Shown one piece after another: positions 44,522-53,431 of a stretch of DNA of 64,000 bases. Origin of the DNA: Bacteroidota bacterium. Lineage in GTDB: Bacteria; Bacteroidota; Bacteroidia; AKYH767-A; 2013-40CM-41-45. Numbering within the stretch: the stretch's first letter is position 1; each line of letters starts with the position of its first letter. The DNA lies in contig JADKJP010000006.1 of assembly GCA_016720935.1 (NCBI GenBank), positions 1,054,001 to 1,118,000 of the forward strand, in the 5' to 3' direction. The position numbers and the translations under genes are program-made. The notes beneath the pieces were generated by a model. That model had not been told where the DNA came from and searched no databases. It saw nothing but the letters and a program-made list of their open reading frames with translations.

Positions 44522-45742
44522 TCAATGATTGTGAAATTGCCAGTTGGTAGTATGCCAGAGTAAACCTTCGTCACCATCTTTTTCTTTACGGATATAATTC
44601 AGATCGAGTGTGATTTCATTTTCCGAATATACCAGTGTATCATGATTTTTATCCTTGATGCCGAAAACGACATCGTAGACTCCCGGAGAAAGTGAAGGTA
44701 AATCTATTCTTGTATCTACAGTAAATTTGCCTATGGCGGTGTCCGGAAGTTTAAAGTTCAGATCATCGTTGGAATGAGAAGTAAATAATCTGGATCCGTC
44801 TTTGGTGACCAGTGCAAAGCCGATAACCATCTCCTGAACCGGAGAATTTATTTCAAGCTCAAAGCGTAAAGTAGGATTATCGCCATAAGAATAGGTATTC
44901 ACTTTCTGCTGCTGATTATCAATCCAAAATGGCATTTTGAGTTTAACTCTTCCGTCTTTCGATTGAATATATTCTCTGACATTCTCAGAATGTGTTTGCG
45001 TTGTGGCAAGATAGTGCTCCACAATTTGCGCGGAAGGACCGATCATTTCAACCTGGCCTTGTTTGAAGAGAATGGCTTTGCTGCACAAACTTTTTATCGC
45101 GCCCATATTGTGACTGACAAAAAGTATGGTTCTCCCGCTGTTCGCGACTTCGTCCATTTTTCCCATGCATTTCTTTTGAAATTCTGCATCGCCAACTGCA
45201 AGTACTTCGTCAATAATCAAAATCTCCGGTTCAAGAAAAGCTGCGACCGCGAATGCAAGTCTAAGCTGCATTCCGCTGGAGTAATGTTTGAGAGGTGTGT
45301 CCAGAAATTTTTCTACTCCGGAAAAATCAACAATGGCATCGAATTTCTGCTGGATTTCTTTCCTTTTCATCCCGAGAATGGAACCATTCAGGAAGATGTT
45401 CTCACGACCTGTCAATTCAGGATGAAACCCGGTTCCAACTTCAAGAAGACTTGCGATTCTGCCACGTGTAATGATTCTTCCGGTGCTCGGCGGAGTGATC
45501 CTGGACAGAATTTTCAGTAAGGTGGATTTTCCTGCTCCGTTTTTGCCAATGATTCCGACAGACTCTCCCGGAAGAATGCTGAAAGAAACGTCTTTTAATG
45601 CCCAGAATTCTTCTGATGTCATCGTGCTCTTAAACCGCAACAAATTCATAAGACGACCCTGAAAAGTCAGGTAAGGCGACATTTCATGCGCGATCCTGAA
45701 TTTCTTCGAGACGTTTTGGATTTCGAGGATCGGTTTCATCAT
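44522..45742 (-). CDS. wzt: ABC transporter ATP-binding protein for polysaccharide export
   Basis: A 406-residue Wzt-like protein. The nucleotide-binding domain has Walker A GKNGAGKST (66-74), signature YSSGMQ (154-159) and Walker B ILIIDE (174-179). After about residue 250 an extra beta-rich C-terminal domain of about 150 residues follows (YSYGDNPTLRFELEINSPVQEMVIGFAL, FTVDTRIDLPSLSPGVYDVVFGIKD). Such an extension is known in Wzt proteins as a carbohydrate-binding domain that recognises the end of the glycan. The gene overlaps wzm by 4 bases. It powers transport of a lipid-linked O-antigen or capsule across the inner membrane. Confidence 0.92.
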   Translation of the reverse strand: MMKPILEIQNVSKKFRIAHEMSPYLTFQGRLMNLLRFKSTMTSEEFWALKDVSFSILPGESVGIIGKNGAGKSTLLKILSRITPPSTGRIITRGRIASLLEVGTGFHPELTGRENIFLNGSILGMKRKEIQQKFDAIVDFSGVEKFLDTPLKHYSSGMQLRLAFAVAAFLEPEILIIDEVLAVGDAEFQKKCMGKMDEVANSGRTILFVSHNMGAIKSLCSKAILFKQGQVEMIGPSAQIVEHYLATTQTHSENVREYIQSKDGRVKLKMPFWIDNQQQKVNTYSYGDNPTLRFELEINSPVQEMVIGFALVTKDGSRLFTSHSNDDLNFKLPDTAIGKFTVDTRIDLPSLSPGVYDVVFGIKDKNHDTLVYSENEITLDLNYIRKEKDGDEGLLWHTTNWQFHNH

Positions 45743-46560
45743 GCGAGGTCAGCAAAATAATGTTCAGTCTTCCGGAAGTAAGCCATGCCGATAACAGAAA
45801 ACAAGAGGGAAACGCAAAAGCTTTTACCTGCCAGAACATAATCAATTCCGGCGCCTGAAAACGCGGCCCGGAATGTGTCAATCGCGCCTGCCATGGGATT
45901 CAGGATTTGCACTGTTTCTCTCATCCAGCCTTCCGGAATAATACTCACCGGATAAATTACAGGCGTGAGAAAAAGAAGAAACTGAACCAGGAAGGGAATG
46001 ACATATCTGAAATCCCTGTATTTTACATTCAATGCGGAAAGAAAACTTCCCAGGCCAAATGTGGTCATTAAAGTGATCAGCAAACTTAAAGGCAATCCAA
46101 TGATCAGTGTTGAAAAATGTATCGGAGCATGATAATAAATCAACATTCCAATCAGGATAATAAATGTCATCATGTAATCTACCAGTGAGGCAAGAATGGC
46201 AGATACCGGAATTATAAGTCTTGGAAAATAGATCTTCTTGATAATATTGGCATTGTTCACCATGCTGTTACCGGCATTGCTGATACCGCCTGCAAATACG
46301 TTCCAGAGCATTAATCCTGTAAAGACAAAAATCGGGTAGGGGATATTTTCAGAAGGAACCTTGAGCGCGTGATTAAAAAAAAATGTGAATACAAGCATCA
46401 ACAGAAATGGCTGTAGAATCGCCCACAGAGCACCCAGGACAGTTTGCTTGTATTTTATTTTAATATCCCTCCAGGTGAAGAAGAAAAAGAGTTCGCGAAA
46501 ATCCCATAACTCCTTTATGTCCAGGCCTAAACGTTGTGCGGGTTTAATTTCGTATTCCAT
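45739..46560 (-). CDS. wzm: ABC transporter permease for polysaccharide export
   Basis: A 273-residue Wzm-like integral membrane subunit with about six transmembrane helices. The N-terminal amphipathic part WDFRELFFFFTWRDIKIKYKQTVLGALWAILQPF (about 23-56) is the family hallmark, and ends with a Phe/Tyr-rich C-terminus. I chose the ATG at 46560. The longer frame from 46617 would start upstream of the promoter elements at 46576-46606 and has no family-like N-terminus. It forms the channel with the adjacent wzt product. It is the first gene of the 13-kb surface polysaccharide operon. Confidence 0.92.
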   Translation of the reverse strand: MEYEIKPAQRLGLDIKELWDFRELFFFFTWRDIKIKYKQTVLGALWAILQPFLLMLVFTFFFNHALKVPSENIPYPIFVFTGLMLWNVFAGGISNAGNSMVNNANIIKKIYFPRLIIPVSAILASLVDYMMTFIILIGMLIYYHAPIHFSTLIIGLPLSLLITLMTTFGLGSFLSALNVKYRDFRYVIPFLVQFLLFLTPVIYPVSIIPEGWMRETVQILNPMAGAIDTFRAAFSGAGIDYVLAGKSFCVSLLFSVIGMAYFRKTEHYFADLA

Positions 46561-46575
46561 AAAAAGGACAATGAC

Positions 46576-46606
46576 CAAATGTAACGGAATGGCCCGAATT
46601 GTCAAA
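46576..46606 (-). promoter_or_regulatory. Bacteroidota-type promoter of the wzm-wzt operon
   Basis: Read on the minus strand, TTTG (46606-46603) is separated by exactly 19 bases from TACATTTG (46583-46576). This matches the -33/-7 pattern TTTG-N19-TANNTTTG of the Bacteroidota primary sigma factor with no mismatch. The start codon at 46560 would follow a leader of about 10 bases. It lies just after a terminator, separating it from the preceding gene. Confidence 0.65.
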
Positions 46607-46615
46607 GTAATGGAC

Positions 46616-46644
46616 AAAAATAAACCCCGGAGATCCGGGGTTTA
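46616..46644 (-). terminator. Rho-independent terminator of the PKD-repeat gene at 46658
   Basis: TAAACCCCGG / CCGGGGTTTA form a perfect 10-bp stem with a 4-base loop (46621-46644). On the minus strand it is followed by TTTTT. It insulates the wzm promoter. Confidence 0.88.
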
Positions 46645-46657
46645 AAATGCGTTGGAA

Positions 46658-49600
46658 TTAGTTTTTCGGTGTCTGTTTGACGATCCTCCTGACCTGAATT
46701 TCATCACGGAACCGGATTCGAATGGAATAGACTCCGTCTGAAAGTCCGGAGAGCTCTGATTGAATTTCCAGCAAACCCTTATTAGCGATACCACTGTATA
46801 AAATCTGAATGCTTTTTCCGGTATGATCAAACAACTCAATGTTAACCTCATCTTCAAACGGTAAAATCAGTCTCACGGATAACTCACCGGTAAATGGATT
46901 TGGATAAGGATTTACAAAAGCAAGATTCGCGGTACGGTTGAAACAACGCTCATTGTTCGAAGGAACATTGTCTGATTCTCCATTTGGATCTGTCGCTTTC
47001 ACACAGTAATAATCAAAATCAGAATTTGCGGAAATCAGGAAGGCGGCTTTAAACAGATAGCTCTGAATTCCTGCCGGTCCGTTTGGAATTAAATTCTCGT
47101 ATTTCTCTTTTATGGTAGTGCCGTCTTCAAGACGTGCTTCCATATTTACCTTCGTAATTTCCCGTGTTCCAAGATTTGCGATCCGGGCTACCACATAAAA
47201 ATAATCTCCGTCAACATAAGATGAATCGCCGGTTATAGCAATATCAAGAACAGGCTTGATTACATAAATACTTTTTTCAACAGAATCAACACAACCATAA
47301 GCACTCGTAACATACTGATGGATGACAAAAATTCCGGTATCCTGATACAAATGATTTGGTTGATGCAAGGTGCTCGTTGCAGTGCCATCGCCAAAATTCC
47401 AAAGATAGGTTGATCCGTCTGTAGAGAAATCTGTGAATTGAACATCCAGGGGAGGATTTCCAAATTGTGGATCAAAACTGAAATTCGCGCTAGGCAAAGG
47501 ATAGACATGAACATTTTGTGTAATGCTTTTTGCACAACCAATGTCGGATGCAATACTTAAGGTTACCGCATAAGTTCCGGTATCAGTGAATGTGTAACTG
47601 GGATTCTGAATGGTATCAAGAGAAGTGAGGCCGGCGATGCTCCAGTCCCAATGCACAATACTACCATTGCTGATACTGCTGCTGTCAAGGAATTGATAGG
47701 TATTGTTGACACAAATAGGCTGTATTCTGAAATCAGCGACCGGAATAGGACTAACTGTAACTTGTTTATTTGAACTCGTTGCGCATCCGGAAAAAGAGTA
47801 CACTGTAAGCGTTACAGTATAGGTTCCGGGGAATGCGTAAAAATGGGCCGGCTCCTGCAATTGGTTTACCTGGTTGTCCCCGAAATTCCATAAGTACGCG
47901 CTGTCAAGAGAGGAACCCGGATTGAAAAACTCCATCAGGTTTCCATCACAGGTTGGTGAGTAAGTGAATTGTGACGGTGCTGATGGAAAAATCTGAACAG
48001 TATCACTGATCGTATCCGAACAACCAAAATTCGTTGTAGAAATCAGAAATACATTGTATGTATTCAAATTGTTGTATGTATGACTTGGATTGATCGCTGA
48101 ACTGATATTGTTTGGATCACCAAAATCACCAAAATTCCATGTGAAAGAAGCGAGCGACGAAAGAGAATCAGCTGTACTTTGATTAGTGAACTGAACGGCC
48201 TGACCGGAACACGGATTGGAAAACGTAAATGCCGCTGTAGGTAAATCGTGTACAGGAACATCCATCGTATCACTGCTGACACATCCGAAATTAGAAATCA
48301 CTGTCAGCACAACTGGATATGTACCTGCTGCATTATAGGTATAAAATGCTGTATTCGGCGCGCCTGAAAAATCTCCGGTTCCAAAATCCCAACTTGTGCT
48401 ATCAATGCTGCTTCCTGTCGGTACTATACTGATATTGTCGAATTGAGTGGTCCCGCCAAAGCAAACATCTGTATGCGTAAAGGAAGCTACCGGACTTTCA
48501 ACCACATCAATTGTTTGTTGAAACATCGCACTCGGACAACTGGAAGGGGAGTAAACAATCAACCTGACAATATTCGGTCCGGAAGTAGTGAATGTGTGTA
48601 CAGGATTTGGAACAGTATCATACGTATTGTCACCAAAGTCCCAATACCATCCGGAAAGTGTATCACCGGAAACACTGGATAAATCCTGAAACTGAACCTG
48701 GTTGTTCTGACAAGCATTTGTGGATGCAATAGAAAAATCAGCTACAGGAATATTGTTGATCTTGATGTCTTTTTGAATTGTGTCAATACAACCATTGGCT
48801 GCGGTCACAATCAGGTTTACAAAGTAATTGGCGACAACAGCAGGATAACTGTGCTGCGGATTTGCCTGGGTGTCGCTATTGCCATCACCAAAATCCCATG
48901 CATAACTCTGAATCGGACTTTGTGAATTTGTCGCGTCTATGAATTGAACAGTCTGACCAATACAGGTGTTTGATTCTGAAAATGAAGCTTCAGGCTGGTA
49001 ATTTATATTTAAAGAATTGCTCCAGGTATCTGTACAACCGCTGTCAGAAGTAACTGTCAACGACACAGTGAAATTTCCTCCAGCAGGATAGACATAAGAA
49101 GGGTTCTGAACATTGGAAGAATCACCATTCCCAAACATCCAGGTCCAGGCGGCAAGAGTTCCGGATGCGATGGTAGATTGATCCGTAAAAGGTATCAGAG
49201 TACCGGCGCATGCTGTTCCTGAACTAAATGAGACCACAGGTTTCGGTCCGATGTAAATATCTCTTCTCAAAGTATCGGTACAACCGGAACTTGCTGCGGT
49301 AATTAGTGTGACAGTGTAAGATCCGGTTGCTGTGTACTGATTAACAGGATGCTGAAGGGTAGATGTATTCAGGTCACCGAAGTCCCAGTCCCAGGATGTA
49401 ATGGCTCCCTGTGAAAGTGTTGTCGTATCGGTGAACTGTGTAGCGTCCCCAAAACAAAGTGAACTTGCAATAAATCCCGACTGTGGAGCGAAGTTTATTG
49501 TAATAGAATCACTGTAGTATTTTACATTGCCATTGGCATCTGTCGCCTTCAGAGAAATATATTTCAGGCCACCGGAAGTCCAGGAACAAGACGCATCTAT

Positions 49601-50728
49601 TGCGGTACTGGTAGCAGGATTGGCGCCACAATCATTGTTTAGCTGAATAATTCCACAACTGCTTCCTCCGTAATTACTTGTTAAAAGATAAAATGAAGAC
49701 GCATCTTTTACCATAGCCAGGAACAATCCGGATGCTCCAAAACCAGGAAGTGTAAGCGAAGAACAAGATGGATTCGGATTGGTGATAGTGGTTCCCAATT
49801 TCATGTATAAAATTCCGCCACCTGAATTCTGAACAAATGCTCCCCAGTTCAAACCATCAAATCCTACTTTTACATTCTGAGGAAATGATACATTGTTTGG
49901 AGTAGGAGTAAGTGTAACAATGGATGGTGTATTGCTCAAAGATGTTCCAAAGTCAAGACGGAAGATCGCTGATGAACCGTAACTGCTTGCAAATCCATAC
50001 CATTGATCACAATCTTTAATAATATCTACGTCCAGCAATGAAGCGGCACCGGGAACAGAAATGGTGGACGTTGTCGGTGTATTCGTAACCGATGAACCGA
50101 AATTAAACACTTCAATTGTCGCAGCTGTGTTGGCTACAAATAAATAGAGACTGCCATTGTCCTGAACAGCTTTCAGGAAAAACGCGTTCCCTCCCAATTG
50201 TGCAAAGACAGTACTTGTAACAGTAGGCGTATTGGCGAGACTGTTTCCAAAATTATAGACAAGCAATTTTGCATTCCCTTGACAAGCCAGCAATCCATAC
50301 CAGTTTCCTGATTCATGAATCAATTCCATATTGGAACGTCCACCACCAGCTGAAAGCTCACCACCAATATTTCCAAGATTGGTCAAAGTTGGGGAGTTCA
50401 TCAGAGAAGCTCCAAAATCCAATCGGGCTATAGTCGCGTCACCATCATTGTTTACAAATGCATACCAATTTGTTCCGTCAAACACAGGGGAAATTCCCAA
50501 TGGATTTAGGAATGTATTGGAAAAATTTGTGGCCAACGGAACCGCGTCAAAATCTCCTCCACAAAAATCCCATTCATAGCTGTTCGCGTTTGTCGAAGTG
50601 TTTGTGAATGACACAGACTGATTGGCGCAGCCCGCACTTCCAATGGTAAATCCCGGAACCGGGCATTGGCTGAAAAGCCGGGCAGCTGAAAAAATGAGTA
50701 GCGCGGCAAGTGTAAGTTTTCTATTCAT
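46658..50728 (-). CDS. Large T9SS surface protein with propeller-like and nine PKD repeats
   Basis: A 1356-residue secreted protein. After a signal peptide (about 1-20) comes a first PKD-like segment (about 24-60). Then there are six repeats of about 55 residues (about 75-385) with the core W-Y-[AG]-[FL]-x-[NS] ... [FL]-D-FGxSLxNTPT, consistent with a six-bladed beta-propeller. Nine PKD domains follow (about 415-1130), each with a W-D/N-FGD core. Next is a CARDB-like domain (about 1140-1240) and a type A sorting domain (NPYPNPFTGELSV, DHTGKSI, GVYSIRI, RRIVKQ). This looks like a large adhesin or carbohydrate-binding surface protein. It lies between two surface glycan operons. Confidence 0.83.
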   Translation of the reverse strand: MNRKLTLAALLIFSAARLFSQCPVPGFTIGSAGCANQSVSFTNTSTNANSYEWDFCGGDFDAVPLATNFSNTFLNPLGISPVFDGTNWYAFVNNDGDATIARLDFGASLMNSPTLTNLGNIGGELSAGGGRSNMELIHESGNWYGLLACQGNAKLLVYNFGNSLANTPTVTSTVFAQLGGNAFFLKAVQDNGSLYLFVANTAATIEVFNFGSSVTNTPTTSTISVPGAASLLDVDIIKDCDQWYGFASSYGSSAIFRLDFGTSLSNTPSIVTLTPTPNNVSFPQNVKVGFDGLNWGAFVQNSGGGILYMKLGTTITNPNPSCSSLTLPGFGASGLFLAMVKDASSFYLLTSNYGGSSCGIIQLNNDCGANPATSTAIDASCSWTSGGLKYISLKATDANGNVKYYSDSITINFAPQSGFIASSLCFGDATQFTDTTTLSQGAITSWDWDFGDLNTSTLQHPVNQYTATGSYTVTLITAASSGCTDTLRRDIYIGPKPVVSFSSGTACAGTLIPFTDQSTIASGTLAAWTWMFGNGDSSNVQNPSYVYPAGGNFTVSLTVTSDSGCTDTWSNSLNINYQPEASFSESNTCIGQTVQFIDATNSQSPIQSYAWDFGDGNSDTQANPQHSYPAVVANYFVNLIVTAANGCIDTIQKDIKINNIPVADFSIASTNACQNNQVQFQDLSSVSGDTLSGWYWDFGDNTYDTVPNPVHTFTTSGPNIVRLIVYSPSSCPSAMFQQTIDVVESPVASFTHTDVCFGGTTQFDNISIVPTGSSIDSTSWDFGTGDFSGAPNTAFYTYNAAGTYPVVLTVISNFGCVSSDTMDVPVHDLPTAAFTFSNPCSGQAVQFTNQSTADSLSSLASFTWNFGDFGDPNNISSAINPSHTYNNLNTYNVFLISTTNFGCSDTISDTVQIFPSAPSQFTYSPTCDGNLMEFFNPGSSLDSAYLWNFGDNQVNQLQEPAHFYAFPGTYTVTLTVYSFSGCATSSNKQVTVSPIPVADFRIQPICVNNTYQFLDSSSISNGSIVHWDWSIAGLTSLDTIQNPSYTFTDTGTYAVTLSIASDIGCAKSITQNVHVYPLPSANFSFDPQFGNPPLDVQFTDFSTDGSTYLWNFGDGTATSTLHQPNHLYQDTGIFVIHQYVTSAYGCVDSVEKSIYVIKPVLDIAITGDSSYVDGDYFYVVARIANLGTREITKVNMEARLEDGTTIKEKYENLIPNGPAGIQSYLFKAAFLISANSDFDYYCVKATDPNGESDNVPSNNERCFNRTANLAFVNPYPNPFTGELSVRLILPFEDEVNIELFDHTGKSIQILYSGIANKGLLEIQSELSGLSDGVYSIRIRFRDEIQVRRIVKQTPKN

Positions 50729-50824
50729 GTCTAATACTCTGATTTTGACAGAGTTTATATCTTACGAACAGAATACTCAAAAGTTCAGACCCATTGTATT
50801 TTTAAGAAGTTGAATAAGAGTAAT

Positions 50825-52039
50825 TTACGATAAGAATTGGAGCTTTTCAGTACCCTGAATTCCGGATTTAAGAAAAATGAAATGAAATAGCTTAGCATTT
50901 GCAAAAATGGCTGACTTCAGTACCAACAGAAATGATTTAATTTTTCCAAAACCTTTCAATGACATGTACGTATAGTACTCCTTTTCAAAAATTCGTTTCC
51001 AGTCATCGTAAAACCAAAATGGAAAGAGTAACCAGGAGAAGATCTTTCTCAAAAATTTTCCCTTGAATAAAAATGGGTAGTCAAGGATTCTGAGTTCTTT
51101 GCTCAGCACAATTTCAAAAACTGATTTTTGTAACTCTGTAAGTGAACTTTGCCATTTCTTCGGGTCTGCTGAATTCCGAATTCCGCTACCTTTAGGAGAA
51201 AAATTATCTCCATGCCAGGTTTTACCGAGGAAAGTTGTCTGCAACATGGATTCTGTATAATGAATACCAAGAATTCGGCATAAATTTTCAAGCATTACAA
51301 CTCTGTTTTTCTGGAGATCTTCCAGGCGGATCAGGAGAAAATTATCCGGAAATTGGATAGCTGTTCGGATGAGTTTGGAATACCAGTAATAACACAAATC
51401 AGCATACAAACCTTGTATATACCGATGACCTTCATCTGCATGTAGTTGCTGCTCTATTCTTTTTTGTTCCCAGTTGTGTAAAGCGATGTAGTTCGATCGC
51501 GGATCCCGCAACATGCAAAGAAATTTTGCCTCCGGCCAATCACTGGTTACTGCCGCCGCAAGGGCTGTATTTGGATTCGAGGTGTGCTCGTGGTTGTAAA
51601 CGACTTTGATTGACGCTGTATCAAAACCAAAGTATTCTGCTATACAATACTGTAAAGAAATAAAAAGAAGTTTTCTATTCGTGAAATCGTCATTCAGTAG
51701 TATGGCAACATTCGCTGCAATCTCTTTGCAATCGATTTTAATTTCTTCATTGTTTTCTTTCCCTAAATACCTGTTGATGTTGTAAGGCATCATCGATTCA
51801 ACCCAGAATTCCATCTTCTTCGCGATACATTCCGGTTCATTTCCCGGATTGTTTTGAATGGCAGGCCAGAGGTCCGTATAAAAATTCAGAATTCCCGGAT
51901 AAGCAAGCACCTGTGGATGGGTGTCGAGCAAACTATGCAATAATAGCGATCCGCCTCTTCCAACGACCATCTGAAAAACAACTTTCAATTCGTTGTTTTC
52001 CATTTTGCTTTTGAACTTTTGAAAACCTGATAGATCCAT
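50825..52039 (-). CDS. Sulfotransferase-fold protein; candidate phosphoramidate transferase
   Basis: A 404-residue protein of the sulfotransferase superfamily. VVFQMVVGRGGSLLLHSLLDTHPQVLAYPG (about 20-49) is the 5'-phosphate-binding loop region, and AKFLCMLRDPRSNYIALHNWEQKR (about 173-196) contains the 3'-phosphonucleotide block RDPRSNY. Its start codon (52039) touches the stop of the nucleotidyltransferase gene (52040), so it is translationally coupled. In the surrounding pathway the predicted donor, 3'-phosphocytidine-5'-diphosphoramidate, mimics PAPS in having a 3'-phosphate and an activated 5' group. It may therefore transfer a phosphoramidate rather than a sulfate; this is inference, not a shown activity. 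It is the last gene of the operon. Confidence 0.7.
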   Translation of the reverse strand: MDLSGFQKFKSKMENNELKVVFQMVVGRGGSLLLHSLLDTHPQVLAYPGILNFYTDLWPAIQNNPGNEPECIAKKMEFWVESMMPYNINRYLGKENNEEIKIDCKEIAANVAILLNDDFTNRKLLFISLQYCIAEYFGFDTASIKVVYNHEHTSNPNTALAAAVTSDWPEAKFLCMLRDPRSNYIALHNWEQKRIEQQLHADEGHRYIQGLYADLCYYWYSKLIRTAIQFPDNFLLIRLEDLQKNRVVMLENLCRILGIHYTESMLQTTFLGKTWHGDNFSPKGSGIRNSADPKKWQSSLTELQKSVFEIVLSKELRILDYPFLFKGKFLRKIFSWLLFPFWFYDDWKRIFEKEYYTYMSLKGFGKIKSFLLVLKSAIFANAKLFHFIFLKSGIQGTEKLQFLS

Positions 52040-52795
52040 TTATTTTGCCGGTATTGGAATCCAGCTTTTGCCTGACTCAATCAATTGCTGGCAAACTTGA
52101 AGATCATTTTCATTGTCGATTTCATACCATTGACCGGAAACAGGTACAGTTTGAATGTGAATTCCCGCTGAGATCAAACCATTCAGCAAACTTGTACAAT
52201 CCAGTTTGTCGACTTTCGCATTGCCAAGTGTGTCGAGGTAATTGCGGATTTTACTCCAGCCTTGTGGAGTGATTTTCAACAAACCCATGTACTGACCATG
52301 TACCTGTTCAATACTGGTTGGTTTTTTTCCAATTTCAATCAGCAAACCTTTTTCATCCAGGATAAATGTCTCAGCATCTGAAAAAGGATCATCAAATCTT
52401 GCTTTCCAGATCTCAAGCCATTCAGTATTGTAACTGATTACAATATCACCTTCGGAGGAAGCAAGCGAATCAATGGTTGCTTTGGGATAAACAATATCCG
52501 AATAACTCACGAGTGTTGTTTCGGATTCAAGCCAGGAAGAAGCGCAACACAGTGAATACACCATGTTTGTTTCCGACCACCGTACGTTTTCAAAATAAGT
52601 AATCCCCTCGGCAGGCAATGTATTTCCGAGATAGCCTCTCACCAGTCCAATATCCGTGATTCCCGCTGCATGCATGCTTTCAAGGATCCATCCAAGAATG
52701 GGTTTACCTGCAAGCATCGTCATGCACTTAGGTTTGTCCGCGGTTTGTTGTCCAAGCCTTGAACCACGACCGGCTGCGAGAATTAGTCCCTTCAT
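52040..52795 (-). CDS. Nucleotidyltransferase, Cj1416-like (predicted L-glutamine phosphate cytidylyltransferase)
   Basis: A 251-residue GT-A-fold nucleotidyltransferase. The N-terminal AAGRGSRLG (7-15) and the Lys of DKPKCM (about 20-25) bind the NTP, and YSDIVY (about 97-102) carries the metal-binding Asp. The same family includes LicC-type enzymes, so phosphocholine activation alone would be an alternative reading. However, the neighbours match C. jejuni Cj1415, Cj1417, Cj1418 and Cj1419, and Cj1416 is of similar length (about 250). Predicted reaction: CTP plus L-glutamine phosphate gives CDP-L-glutamine. The short intergenic gap (5 bases) to the amidotransferase gene indicates co-expression. 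Confidence 0.8.
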   Translation of the reverse strand: MKGLILAAGRGSRLGQQTADKPKCMTMLAGKPILGWILESMHAAGITDIGLVRGYLGNTLPAEGITYFENVRWSETNMVYSLCCASSWLESETTLVSYSDIVYPKATIDSLASSEGDIVISYNTEWLEIWKARFDDPFSDAETFILDEKGLLIEIGKKPTSIEQVHGQYMGLLKITPQGWSKIRNYLDTLGNAKVDKLDCTSLLNGLISAGIHIQTVPVSGQWYEIDNENDLQVCQQLIESGKSWIPIPAK

Positions 52796-52800
52796 GAATA

Positions 52801-53424
52801 TCAGGAATAAAATATTTTTTTGAAAATGGAAATGTCTTCCGCTCTTGGTTCAGGGTAACGTTCCGGATGCCAGAGAATTCCGGCAGTATTCAGTTCCTCG
52901 TGACGAAAAGCCTCACAACTTCCGTCCTCCGCTTCAAGCAAAGAGAGTAGAGGAGCGGATAGTTTTTTTATTCCAAACTGATGATAGGAGTTCACTTCAC
53001 GGATGTTTTTCCATTCGGATTCAGCGATTCCTGTCGCATGCACCTTGTGACTCTGAACAACATGGCCTTCGATCTTTCCAATGCCGGAGCCATAATGGTG
53101 AGCCAGTAATTGCCCTCCTTTACACACTCCAAGGGTCGCGATGTTCCATGCGGAAGCATGCCGGATCAACTCCAGTTCGTAATTTTCACGCATCTGGTTG
53201 ATGGGGTTGGGATCCACTTCGAACAAATCATTACCTCCTGACAGAATAATTCCATCCGGTTCAATTTCCCGGATATATTCCATTGCCGGAATTGTATACT
53301 GAACCGGAATGAGCAACAGATTACAGGCATTCGCAAAGGTGCCCCATTCGAGATCGAGGCTTGCCTGGATCTCTTTGTATTTATCGTAAATCGTAATACG
53401 TGGCGTGATCAGGATCTTTTTCAT
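52801..53424 (-). CDS. Class I glutamine amidotransferase, Cj1417-like (predicted gamma-glutamyl-CDP-amidate hydrolase)
   Basis: A 207-residue single-domain class I GATase of the peptidase C26 type. The triad is complete: Cys101 (LGVCKGGQ), His186 and Glu188 (LWHPER). An oxyanion-type ILSGGNDL segment lies near 60-67. It lacks a synthetase domain. By C. jejuni Cj1417, this enzyme hydrolyses CDP-L-glutamine to L-glutamate and cytidine diphosphoramidate. The motif set alone would also fit a gamma-glutamyl-GABA hydrolase; gene context decides for Cj1417. It lies 7 bases after the kinase gene. Confidence 0.82.
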   Translation of the reverse strand: MKKILITPRITIYDKYKEIQASLDLEWGTFANACNLLLIPVQYTIPAMEYIREIEPDGIILSGGNDLFEVDPNPINQMRENYELELIRHASAWNIATLGVCKGGQLLAHHYGSGIGKIEGHVVQSHKVHATGIAESEWKNIREVNSYHQFGIKKLSAPLLSLLEAEDGSCEAFRHEELNTAGILWHPERYPEPRAEDISIFKKIFYS

Positions 53425-53431
53425 TCGTGAA

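Noticed and set aside
46561..46617. Longer start for the Wzm permease at 46617
   Set aside because: The extension would begin upstream of a complete promoter and does not match the family N-terminus, while MEYEIKPAQ at 46560 does.
52040..52795. Assignment as a LicC-type phosphocholine cytidylyltransferase
   Set aside because: No choline kinase or choline uptake gene is adjacent. The coupled GATase and PEP-synthase-like genes point to CDP-glutamine formation.
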